A DNA stretch of 64,000 nt, from positions 62,001-126,000 of the forward strand of contig CAMCHQ010000002.1 in NCBI GenBank assembly GCA_945874765.1, read 5' to 3'. The position numbers were made by a program, and so were the translations under genes. Of the stretch, positions 35,744 to 42,891 are shown in pieces (the first letter of the stretch is position 1; the number at the start of each line of letters is the position of its first letter). The stretch comes from an uncultured Clostridia bacterium (GTDB lineage Bacteria > Bacillota > Clostridia > Oscillospirales > Acutalibacteraceae). The notes beneath the pieces were generated by a model that was not told the DNA's origin, did not search any database, and saw only the letters and a list, made by a program, of their open reading frames with translations.

Positions 35744-35821
35744 TGGTCGAGGTGACAGGACTCGAACCTGCGGCATCCTGCTCCCAAAGCAGGCACTCTA
35801 GCCAAACTGAGTTACACCTCG
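35744..35821 (-). tRNA. tRNA-Pro(TGG)
   Basis: On the minus strand the acceptor stem CGAGGTG/CACCTCG, the anticodon stem CCTGC/GCAGG around TTTGGGA (anticodon TGG), the T arm GCAGG-TTCGAGT-CCTGT and an encoded CCA are visible. Convergent with tRNA-Pro(CGG). Confidence 0.97.
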
Positions 35822-35842
35822 TTGTTTTTTCAACGCTTAGAC

Positions 35843-35871
35843 ATTTTAATATATTATTCTTAATTTGTCAA
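35843..35871 (-). promoter_or_regulatory. Promoter of tRNA-Pro(TGG)
   Basis: On the minus strand TTGACA (35871-35866), 17 bases and TAAAAT (35848-35843). Confidence 0.7.
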
Positions 35872-35901
35872 GCCTTATTTATGCTTTTTTTGAAAAAACT
35901 T

Positions 35902-36339
35902 TTAAATGTAATATTCGTCGATAAGCTGGGAATTGCTTTTGTCCAAAATATCCTGAAGAGTGATTGAATCAAGATACTCGTTAATAACCTTATAAAGTCC
36001 CTGCCAAACGCCGACGGTCATACAGGTTTCATACTTGTCACACTGATTAACTTCGTCCTCTAAGCAGGCAACGGGAGCAAGGCTGCCCTCGGTTATTCTC
36101 AAAATATCGCCTACCGTATAGCTTGAAGGGGACTTTGCAAGCATATATCCGCCCTGATATCCCCTTGTCGTTTTTAAAAGACCTGCTCTGTTGAGAATAG
36201 GTACTATCTGCTCCAAATATTTTTTTGATATATCCTGCCTGTCGGCAATATCTTTAAGCGCAACAAAGCCGTCGTGCTGGTTTTGCGCAAGGTCAAGCAT
36301 AAGTCTTAACGCATATCGTCCTTTAGTGGAAATTTTCAA
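35902..36339 (-). CDS. Rrf2-family transcription regulator, IscR-like
   Basis: The 145-residue protein has the Rrf2 winged helix at its N-terminus (MKISTKGRYALRLMLDLAQN, VALKDIADRQDISKKYLEQIVPILNRAGLLKTTRGYQGGYMLAK) and three Cys in VACLEDEVNQCDKYETC, the place where IscR holds a [2Fe-2S] cluster. The Cys spacing is 7 then 5 residues. Such proteins control iron-sulphur assembly or cysteine metabolism; no isc or suf genes are adjacent, so its targets lie elsewhere. It is monocistronic and its promoter contains an inverted repeat that it may bind itself. Confidence 0.92.
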   Translation of the reverse strand: MKISTKGRYALRLMLDLAQNQHDGFVALKDIADRQDISKKYLEQIVPILNRAGLLKTTRGYQGGYMLAKSPSSYTVGDILRITEGSLAPVACLEDEVNQCDKYETCMTVGVWQGLYKVINEYLDSITLQDILDKSNSQLIDEYYI

Positions 36340-36363
36340 ATTATCGCTTCCTTTTCATTTCAT

Positions 36364-36398
36364 AACCTAATTATACCATAGGTTTTGTAAGTATTCAA
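36364..36398 (-). promoter_or_regulatory. Promoter and possible autoregulatory operator of the Rrf2 gene
   Basis: On the minus strand TTGAAT (36398-36393), 17 bases and an extended -10 TGGTATAAT (TATAAT at 36375-36370). The inverted repeat AACCTA (36364-36369) and TAGGTT (36379-36384) brackets the -10, a position well suited to repression by the gene product. Confidence 0.6.
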
Positions 36399-36427
36399 TA
36401 GTGAAACGATAATATTTTTTAATATTA

Positions 36428-38092
36428 TTAAATTAAAGTCTTTTTGTTGCCGTTATTTATATTGAAGCAATAGCCTTTTTTCTCATTGTCAAGAGTGTAT
36501 TTGATTGAAAGATCGCCGTCTTTATCCATATTTACATAGTCAATTTTGGCTTTGCTTTGCGTGGTGACATCGATAAAACACTCTTTTTGCTCATCGTTAT
36601 ATGTTGAAACGTCGTCGCTTACAAAAAGCAAGTTGCCGAAAAGACTTGCGGTTTCGGCAATGGTTTTTCTTTGCTCAAAAGACATATTGATATTGTTGTC
36701 ACGCAATAGAAATACGTCCGGGTCATTAAGAAATGCTCTGCCGTCAAGTTCACGGCGGAAAACCGTATTAAGAAGTGCGTGCTTTGTTGAAACGTCCTCT
36801 CTTGAAAACGGCTTTTTATTCCAGCTAAGCGCCATATCCGCACCGATTCTGCAAAAATCAACTTTTCCGAACGCAGGGGCAAGAGGCACTCCGCAGCCCA
36901 ATATCAGCTTGTCACCGCAAAGTTCTCTGATAAGTTCCATTGCGTCACACATAATTTCGCCTCGGCTTTTTCCGTTAAACGGGATAATACAGCAAGCATA
37001 AAGAAAATCAAGCTTAACCATATCGTAACCCCAAACATTTAAAACGGTGTCAAATACTTCTTTAAGATATTGCCTTACCTCGCTGTTGTATATGTCGAGT
37101 GCAAAGAAGCCGCCCCAATTGTGAGAGGCAAACGGAATTTTACCTGTTTTGTCTTTTACAAACCAATTTTTATGCTCTTTGAAAATATATGATTTAGGTG
37201 TTGCGGCAAAAGGTGCAAGCCATAAGCCTGCAAGCATATTGTGGTTGTGAATGTTATCGGCAATTGCTTTCATACCCGACGGGAATTTTTTCTCGTCTGC
37301 AATAAGCCAATCGCCGACGGTTCTCTCGTATCCGTCATCAACCTGAAAAATGTCAATCTTTGAGCCTAATTTTGCGATTGCTTCAAGGTCACGTTCAACA
37401 ATATCTTCTGTTACATTAGTGTAGTAATTGTACCACGTGGTATAGCCGCACATTCTTTCAGCTCTCGGTTTTTCGATTTTTGCAAGGTTGAAATATTTAT
37501 CAAATGCACTGTCAATATTGTCGATAATATCGCAAAGTTCAAGAACTTTTATTTCCTGCCCCTTTTTGAATGTAACGCCTTCAAGGTCCTTTTCGATAGA
37601 AACGGTTGAGCTGTTTGTGTTAAATGTGATTATTGTATATCCTGTCTTTTCACTTAACGAGGCAAAAAGACGTATGCCGTTTTCATTTCTTATGTAAGCG
37701 TAGGAATATCCGTAAAATATTCCGCTTTGCTCGGGATATTTATGAAATGTCAAATCGCCTGCACCCCAAATACCCCTGACATTAAATTTTTTCTTATCAA
37801 GTACGGATAAAAATTTAGGATTGAAGTCATCTCGCATATCATCATCCGGTGCATATTCTCTTGAAAGCGTCCAACTTTGATATCCGTTTACAAAAAACTT
37901 ACTCTCCTTTGAAAATGAAATATTGTCCTTAATCTCAAACTTTTGAAAAGTGACATCTGTTTTCGGCAAAAGGGTAAGTGAAAAAATATCGCCGTCGATT
38001 TCTTCTCTTATTTCAAAATCAACGGTCTCGCTGTGGTGAGTTTTGTGCGTTTTACCGCCCGAAGTGTAGATAAAATTATATTGATAGCCCAT
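36428..38092 (-). CDS. Glycoside hydrolase family 36 (alpha-galactosidase-like)
   Basis: The 554-residue protein has the GH36 layout: an N-terminal beta-sandwich with FVNGYQSWTLS, the barrel start MCGYTTWYNYYTNVTEDIVERDL, DIFQVDDGYERTVGDW, the nucleophile Asp in YDMVKLDFLYA near residue 360, and the likely acid/base Asp in FCRIGADMALSW near residue 418. It should remove alpha-galactose from oligosaccharides such as raffinose or from galactosides; it has no signal peptide. It is shorter than the 720-residue raffinose enzymes. The ATG at 38092 avoids overlap with the upstream gene and has an AAAGG site. Co-transcribed with the Gfo/Idh/MocA oxidoreductase, 23 bases upstream. Confidence 0.9.
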   Translation of the reverse strand: MGYQYNFIYTSGGKTHKTHHSETVDFEIREEIDGDIFSLTLLPKTDVTFQKFEIKDNISFSKESKFFVNGYQSWTLSREYAPDDDMRDDFNPKFLSVLDKKKFNVRGIWGAGDLTFHKYPEQSGIFYGYSYAYIRNENGIRLFASLSEKTGYTIITFNTNSSTVSIEKDLEGVTFKKGQEIKVLELCDIIDNIDSAFDKYFNLAKIEKPRAERMCGYTTWYNYYTNVTEDIVERDLEAIAKLGSKIDIFQVDDGYERTVGDWLIADEKKFPSGMKAIADNIHNHNMLAGLWLAPFAATPKSYIFKEHKNWFVKDKTGKIPFASHNWGGFFALDIYNSEVRQYLKEVFDTVLNVWGYDMVKLDFLYACCIIPFNGKSRGEIMCDAMELIRELCGDKLILGCGVPLAPAFGKVDFCRIGADMALSWNKKPFSREDVSTKHALLNTVFRRELDGRAFLNDPDVFLLRDNNINMSFEQRKTIAETASLFGNLLFVSDDVSTYNDEQKECFIDVTTQSKAKIDYVNMDKDGDLSIKYTLDNEKKGYCFNINNGNKKTLI

Positions 38093-38115
38093 ATTTTTCA
38101 GCCTTTCGTTTAATG

Positions 38116-39105
38116 TTAAATTATTTCTTTGCCCTCTTCTTCGGGATAAAACATACCCCATTCTTTTCTGATGAAAGTCATTATATCCATAACGTCACGT
38201 GTGAAATCAAGGTGCATATCGACTTTTTCACCCGATACCGCTTTTTCCATATCCTCGATTTCATATTCAAGCGCTTTTGCCGTGTCGCCTGCACTTATTT
38301 TTTCGCTTTTGCCTGTGTCCGTATAGGTGATTGTTGCCTCGTCGCCTCTCGGATATTCGTAAATTTCTATATATCCCCTGTCAAAAGCAATCGTTGCTCT
38401 TTTAGGCTGTTTTGCGTGCAAAGAAAGTATAACCGTTGCCATTTCCTCTTCCTTGTTTTCAAGAAGAATGCTTGCCTGCTCGTCAACACCCGTAGGAGCA
38501 TATTTGACCTGAGTGGCGATTTTGTGCGGCTTCGATGTCATAAAAAATCGAACGATTGAAAGAGCATAAACGCCGATATCGAGCATTGCTCCGCCTGCAA
38601 GGTTACGGTTGAAAAACCTGTTGTTCATATCATACGGCTTGTAGCTTCCGAAATTCATTTGAATAAGCCTGAGTTCACCCAATTTACCCGATTTTACTGT
38701 TTCGTCAAGCTTTTTATAAATCGGCATATGGTAAATTGTCATGGCCTCTGCCAAAACGACGTGATTTTTCTCAGCAAGGTCAATCGCTTCATTAAGCTCG
38801 GCACTGTTTAAAGTGATTGATTTTTCACAAATAACGTGCTTGCCGTGACTGAGCGCTTTCCTTAAATATTCAATATGCGTATTGTGGGGAGTGGAAATAT
38901 AAATAATATCAACATTTTCATCCTCAAATACTTCGTCAATACTGTTGTAAACTTTTTGAATACCGTATTTTTCGGCAAATGAAACCGCCTTGTCATATGT
39001 TCTGTTTGCAACGCTGTAAAGAGTTTTACCCTTTGCTTTCATAGCTTCGGCAAGCTGGTGCGCAATAACACCGCAGCCGAGAGTTGCCCAATTATATTCA
39101 GCCAT
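38116..39105 (-). CDS. Gfo/Idh/MocA-family NAD(P)-dependent oxidoreductase
   Basis: The 329-residue enzyme starts with a Rossmann fold (WATLGCGVIAHQLAEAMKAKGKTLYSVANR) and has the family motif CEKSITLNSAEL (the EKP-like Lys) near residue 95, then the GGAMLDIGVYALSIVRFF of the second domain. Members oxidise or reduce sugars and polyols. Start at 39105 follows AAAGGAGTGACAA and lies downstream of the promoter, while an in-frame Met at 39150 lies upstream of the transcription start. Pairs with the GH36 gene, consistent with handling a released sugar. Confidence 0.93.
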   Translation of the reverse strand: MAEYNWATLGCGVIAHQLAEAMKAKGKTLYSVANRTYDKAVSFAEKYGIQKVYNSIDEVFEDENVDIIYISTPHNTHIEYLRKALSHGKHVICEKSITLNSAELNEAIDLAEKNHVVLAEAMTIYHMPIYKKLDETVKSGKLGELRLIQMNFGSYKPYDMNNRFFNRNLAGGAMLDIGVYALSIVRFFMTSKPHKIATQVKYAPTGVDEQASILLENKEEEMATVILSLHAKQPKRATIAFDRGYIEIYEYPRGDEATITYTDTGKSEKISAGDTAKALEYEIEDMEKAVSGEKVDMHLDFTRDVMDIMTFIRKEWGMFYPEEEGKEII

Positions 39106-39129
39106 ATTTGTCACTCCTTTATTTTCTTC

Positions 39130-39158
39130 ATTATACTTTAGTTTTTTCACTTAGTCAA
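39130..39158 (-). promoter_or_regulatory. Promoter of the oxidoreductase-GH36 operon
   Basis: On the minus strand TTGACT (39158-39153), 17 bases and TATAAT (39135-39130). Confidence 0.8.
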
Positions 39159-39220
39159 TTATTCAGACTCCGATAAAGTGGCTAAAACGCGCCGTGCTTA
39201 AATTATCATAAAGTGATATC

Positions 39221-39245
39221 GTAGGGCAAGGGCTTGCTCTTGCTG
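39221..39245. repeat. REP-like palindromic repeat
   Basis: GTAGGGCAAGGGCTTGCTCTTGC contains overlapping palindromes such as GCAAGGGCTTGC. It resembles the GTAGGGGC-start palindrome in the dnaK-dnaJ gap in size and opening bases. Confidence 0.5.
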
Positions 39246-39273
39246 AAATAAAATTTTAAAATCACATTTATAG

Positions 39274-39390
39274 AAAAGTGGCTTGAGCGTAGCGTTCAAG
39301 CCACTTTTGGCGCTTTTCGTCTTTTGCTCGGGGGCAGTACCAACGTACAGCACCCACTCGCAAAATACGAAATTTATCTCACTTTCTCGA
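39274..39390. ncRNA. Structured repeat element, copy 1 (candidate RNA)
   Basis: A 13-base-pair hairpin (39274-39286 with 39296-39308) is followed by GGCGCTTTT, then a second imperfect stem (about 39317-39334 with 39353-39370) capped by the loop GGGCAGTACCAACGTACAGC, and a tail ATTTATCTCACTTTCTCGAAG. Copy 2 at 55712-55835 has the same layout with different but still paired stem bases and an identical loop. No promoter or protein is tied to it. It may be a small RNA or a mobile hairpin element; the family is not recognised. Confidence 0.55.
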
Positions 39391-39397
39391 AGTCTGA

Positions 39398-39438
39398 CAG
39401 CGTGCAGAAATTTATTATTAAACTTTTTCTGCACGCTG
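39398..39438. other. Perfect 13-base-pair hairpin
   Basis: CAGCGTGCAGAAA (39398-39410) pairs with TTTCTGCACGCTG (39426-39438). No T-run follows closely on either strand and no gene ends here, so it is not an evident terminator. Lies 29 bases ahead of the rlmB promoter. Confidence 0.5.
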
Positions 39439-39466
39439 AATTATTATGATTTATGTTAAATAATAA

Positions 39467-39495
39467 TTGAAATAGACACTATATAATGTTATAAT
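39467..39495 (+). promoter_or_regulatory. Promoter of rlmB
   Basis: TTGAAA (39467-39472), 17 bases and an extended -10 TGTTATAAT (TATAAT at 39490-39495). Confidence 0.75.
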
Positions 39496-39526
39496 TAAAG
39501 TGAATAAATTTACGGAGATACAAAAT

Positions 39527-40291
39527 ATGCCAAAGGAAGAAAAAGATTACAAAACAAACGATAATTTGATTATAGGCAGAAACGCTGTTATAGAACTTCT
39601 CAAAAGCGGAAGAGAGGTTGAAAATGTGCTTGTTGCAAAGGGTGAAAGGGAAGGCTCGATTAACCGTATTATTGCAATGTGCAGGGAAAATAAAATAGTT
39701 GTTAAAACCGTTGACAGGAAAAAGCTTGATTTTATGTGCGCAGGCGGTAATCATCAGGGCGTTGCGGCTAATGTTCCGGCTCACAGTTATTCAAGTGTTG
39801 AGGAAATTTTGGAATATGCAAAAAGCAAGGGCGAAGCACCTTTTATAATAATTTGCGATGAAATTGAGGACAGCCACAATCTCGGCGCTATTATCAGAAC
39901 GGCTGAGGCTTGCGGCGCTCACGGAATTATTATTCCGAAGAGGAGAAATGTAGGTCTTAATTTTATTGTTGCCAAAACTTCGTGCGGTGCGCTTGAATAT
40001 GTCAAAGTTGCAAGAGTGGGCAATTTGGTTTCGACAATTGAAGAACTTAAAAAGCAAAATATTTGGGTTTACTGTGCCGATATGGACGGTCAGCCGTGGT
40101 GCAAAACGGATTTTTCAGGCGGTTGTGCCCTTGTTGTCGGTAATGAGGGAAGCGGCGTCGGCAGACTTATTAAGGAAAAATGCGACGTGACGGTTTCTCT
40201 TCCCATGTGCGGAGAGGTTAATTCACTTAACGCCTCTGTTGCGGCAGGTATTATTATGTATGAGGTCGCAAGGCAAAGGCTCGGTCTTTAA
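39527..40291 (+). CDS. rlmB: TrmH-family rRNA (guanosine-2'-O) methyltransferase, RlmB-like
   Basis: The 254-residue SPOUT methyltransferase adds a 2'-O-methyl group to 23S rRNA (G2251 in the RlmB group). The N-terminal substrate-binding domain begins IIGRNAVIELLKSGREVENVLVAKG; the SPOUT core shows ICDEIEDSHNLGAIIRTAEACGAHGIIIPKRR, ALVVGNEGSGVGRLIKEKCD and VSLPMCGEVNSLNASVAAGIIMYEV, the three knot motifs. ATG at 39527 is chosen over one 27 bases earlier because CGGAGAT precedes it. In other Clostridia this gene sits near cysS and mini-III; here it heads a run to spoIIE. Confidence 0.93.
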   Translation: MPKEEKDYKTNDNLIIGRNAVIELLKSGREVENVLVAKGEREGSINRIIAMCRENKIVVKTVDRKKLDFMCAGGNHQGVAANVPAHSYSSVEEILEYAKSKGEAPFIIICDEIEDSHNLGAIIRTAEACGAHGIIIPKRRNVGLNFIVAKTSCGALEYVKVARVGNLVSTIEELKKQNIWVYCADMDGQPWCKTDFSGGCALVVGNEGSGVGRLIKEKCDVTVSLPMCGEVNSLNASVAAGIIMYEVARQRLGL

Positions 40292-40325
40292 TCTGTGATT
40301 TATAATAAATTGAGAGTGGAGAATT

Positions 40326-42788
40326 ATGAACGAAAGCTTATCTATTGATGAAATAATCAGGCAGGCTGAGGAAATAAGAAAAAAGACGGTAAAGCAGGCG
40401 CAATCGGCTTTGGAGGATGTCAATACATCTGCAAACGAAATAACAAAGCGTGAGATTGAGGTGCCGAAGCCTGATATTGAAAATATAAAAATTCAACCAA
40501 AAGGCGAAAAAGTTAAAACTTTTGAGAAAAGCGACAATGACGAAAAAACAAGGGTAAGCCCTGCCATAAAGGTTGAGGATAACGAAAAAACAAAGCATAT
40601 TGAATTTAAGCAAAAGGCAAAAAGCGACGATTTGGCAAGCCAGAAAACCGTTCAAAAAAGCTTTTTCAAAAGCAATCACTCCAAAGAGCCGATTTATTCC
40701 AAAAAACCGCCCGAAATTATTGAACGTCCCGCCACGATAAAGAGTAAATCGAGGTTTGACAAGACGGGCGACCTTGAGGAAATTCCTACGATTGTTGCAG
40801 TTGAGGAACTTGAAAAGACGAAAATTTCCCTTACACGTGAGGAAATAAAGGAAAAAGAGGAAAAGGCTCAGGAGCAAAAGGAAGAGGAACAGGCTGTTCA
40901 GATTGTTCTTGACGGTTTCGATGACGAAACAAAGCAGATAGACAAAATTGACGAGGAACTTGCGGAAAAGCAGTTAAAGGAAAGGCGAAAGGAAAAAGTT
41001 AATAAGTTTCGTATTTTTGCTCCCGAGGATATTGAAGATGCGGCAAAGACGGACAAGGATACGGTAGTTAAAAAGGAGTATGAAAGTGCAAATGAACAAT
41101 CGGCATTTTCAAAAAGGCTTGACGACTCACGTGCGTCCTCTTCTTTAACGCTTAAAATAACGTTTGTGCTTACATTGATTTTAGGGCTTTTGACCGGATT
41201 TAAGGACAGTTCCTATTTGCCGTCATTTTTGCTTGATAACATTCCTTACATAATAACGCTTCTTGTTTTGTTCGTTGGAGTTTGCGCCCTTAATGCAAGG
41301 ATATTTATGCACGGCTTTAAGCTAAAAGGCGGAATTAACAGTGATTTTCCTATATGTGTGGCTGAAATAATTGTTTTTGTTCACACAATTATGCTTTTGG
41401 TTGACAGTAATTTGCTTCTTGACGACGGAACGCTTTATCCGTTTGCAGGCGCATTTGCATTGTTTTTAAGCGGTCTGGGAAAATATACGTTTATTACCCG
41501 AATAAGAACGGATTTTGATTTTATAGCAAGTCAAAAGGAAAAATATACGGTTGAGCCGATTGTGAATAAGGTTGACGCCGGTATAATAAGCCGTGGTCTT
41601 TTGACGGGTGAACCTAATTTAAAGGCAAGCATTAAAACCGATTTTGCAACAAAGTTTCTTGATATTTCAAGCGCTGACGAACCTGCTGATAAGATAGGGA
41701 AATACGTCGGTTCGATTTCTCTTCTTTTGAATGCGATTTTGGCGGTAGTTGTCGGCTTGATTAATCAAAATTGGCATTTGGGCGTTAATGTTTTTGTTTG
41801 TGCTATGTGTATCACAACTCCTTGCTATGCGCTGTTTTGCACGAATAATACTCTTTTGGGTGTGTCAAAACAACTTAGAACAAGGGGCGCTATGGTAAAC
41901 GGTTTTGAGGGTGCAAGCGTAACAACCGACGCTAACGCAATTGTTATTGAAGCGCAAAACCTTTTCGGTCCACGCAGTTGTGAAATTCACGGAATTAAAA
42001 CGTTCAACGGTGCAAAGGCCGATGACGTTATTTTAAAAACCGCTTCGGTTATTATCAAAACAAAAAGTCCTCTTGCTTCCGTTTTTGATGACGTTATTAT
42101 CGGCAAGCAGGCAATTTTACCCGATGTTGACGATATCGTTTATGAGGACAGGCTGGGAACCACGGCTTGGATTTACCGTAAAAAAATCCTTGTCGGTACA
42201 AGGGATTTGCTTATCCACCACGGTGTTCCCGTTCTCAAAGAGGAATTTGAAAAGAAATATACAAGAAAGGGCAGAAAGGTGCTTTATCTTGCGGAGGCAG
42301 GCAAACTTATGGCAATGTTTGTTGTGTCCTACAGCGCCGACCCTCAGCTTAAAAAAGCACTTAAAAAGCTTGAAAAAAGCGGAATGACCATTCTTGTGCG
42401 CAGTGCCGACCCGTTCATTAATGACGAAAGTATTGCCGAACTTTTTGAACTTCCCGACGGATACATAAGAGTTATGAGTTCGTCAAACGGCAGAGCATTT
42501 GAAAAATATTCAAACCTTTTTGCTCAAAAGTCACCTGCGTATATTGTTCACAACGGCTCTGCACTCGGCTTTGTTTCGGCAGTCAGTGCGGCGGAGGATT
42601 TGCAGGAGACAAGAAAACTTATCGGTGTTCTTATTTCGTTCGGCTCTGCTTTGGGGCTTGGGGTAGTCGGTCTTTTGGCATTTGTCGGCGGAATTGACCA
42701 ACTCGACGCAATCAAGGTTGCGCTTTTCCAGGCGGCTTGGTGCGTTTTTGTAAATCTTCTTGCAAAAATAAAAAGTATGTTTATGTAG
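40326..42788 (+). CDS. Membrane protein resembling a P-type ATPase without the catalytic Asp
   Basis: The 820-residue protein has a 275-residue charged, coiled-coil-prone N-terminus, about two to four membrane segments (near 276-400), a short segment with GLLTGEPNLKASIKTDF near residue 425 that recalls the TGE loop, two membrane segments with MCITTPCYALFCTNNTLLGVSKQLRTRGAMV (near 495-525) that recall the CPC helix and stalk, and then VTTDANAIVIEAQNLFGPRSCEI where the DKTGTLT phosphorylation motif would be. Later GTRDLLIHHG and AEAGKLMAMFVVSYSADPQLKKALKKLEKSGMTILVRS mirror the ATP-binding domain and the hinge. DKTGT, TGD and GDGxND are absent. So it probably does not pump ions by the usual cycle. 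It sits between rlmB and spoIIE with a terminator after it; a sporulation or envelope role is only inferred. Confidence 0.6.
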   Translation: MNESLSIDEIIRQAEEIRKKTVKQAQSALEDVNTSANEITKREIEVPKPDIENIKIQPKGEKVKTFEKSDNDEKTRVSPAIKVEDNEKTKHIEFKQKAKSDDLASQKTVQKSFFKSNHSKEPIYSKKPPEIIERPATIKSKSRFDKTGDLEEIPTIVAVEELEKTKISLTREEIKEKEEKAQEQKEEEQAVQIVLDGFDDETKQIDKIDEELAEKQLKERRKEKVNKFRIFAPEDIEDAAKTDKDTVVKKEYESANEQSAFSKRLDDSRASSSLTLKITFVLTLILGLLTGFKDSSYLPSFLLDNIPYIITLLVLFVGVCALNARIFMHGFKLKGGINSDFPICVAEIIVFVHTIMLLVDSNLLLDDGTLYPFAGAFALFLSGLGKYTFITRIRTDFDFIASQKEKYTVEPIVNKVDAGIISRGLLTGEPNLKASIKTDFATKFLDISSADEPADKIGKYVGSISLLLNAILAVVVGLINQNWHLGVNVFVCAMCITTPCYALFCTNNTLLGVSKQLRTRGAMVNGFEGASVTTDANAIVIEAQNLFGPRSCEIHGIKTFNGAKADDVILKTASVIIKTKSPLASVFDDVIIGKQAILPDVDDIVYEDRLGTTAWIYRKKILVGTRDLLIHHGVPVLKEEFEKKYTRKGRKVLYLAEAGKLMAMFVVSYSADPQLKKALKKLEKSGMTILVRSADPFINDESIAELFELPDGYIRVMSSSNGRAFEKYSNLFAQKSPAYIVHNGSALGFVSAVSAAEDLQETRKLIGVLISFGSALGLGVVGLLAFVGGIDQLDAIKVALFQAAWCVFVNLLAKIKSMFM

Positions 42789-42792
42789 TTTT

Positions 42793-42830
42793 AAGGCTTC
42801 TTCTTTTTTGAAGAGGCCTTTTTTCTTTTC
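42793..42830 (+). terminator. Terminator after the pseudo-P-type ATPase gene
   Basis: AAGGCTTCTTC and GAAGAGGCCTT form an 11-base-pair stem with one G-U pair, followed by TTTTCTTTT. Confidence 0.8.
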
Positions 42831-42891
42831 TGTCCTGTTTTTACAAAATTTTCAAATGCATTTAGATATAATGCTTTCGGGATGTGTAAAA

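Larger units (their letters stand above)
39106..39526. other. 421-base divergent intergenic region with repeats and two promoters
   Basis: No gene is supported here. In order it holds the minus-strand promoter at 39130-39158, a GTAGGGC-start REP-like palindrome (39221-39245), the structured repeat element (39274-39390), a long hairpin (39398-39438) and the plus-strand rlmB promoter (39467-39495). An open frame on the minus strand across the element is judged chance. Confidence 0.7.

Noticed and set aside
35515-35967. Open frame of about 150 codons across the tRNA-Pro region
   Set aside because: It runs through both tRNA genes and contains the well-known false peptide arising from the antisense of tRNA-Pro (VTGLEPAASCSQSR).
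39274-39390. CRISPR array or terminator
   Set aside because: No regular repeat-spacer pattern; no gene ends here and stems lack a following T-run.
39198-39434. Minus-strand open frame in the 39 kb intergenic region
   Set aside because: It crosses the structured repeat element and hairpins, has no ribosome site, and its sequence is explained by the repeat.
40326-42788. Working heavy-metal P-type ATPase
   Set aside because: The phosphorylated Asp motif DKTGT, TGD and GDGxND are all missing from an otherwise open frame.
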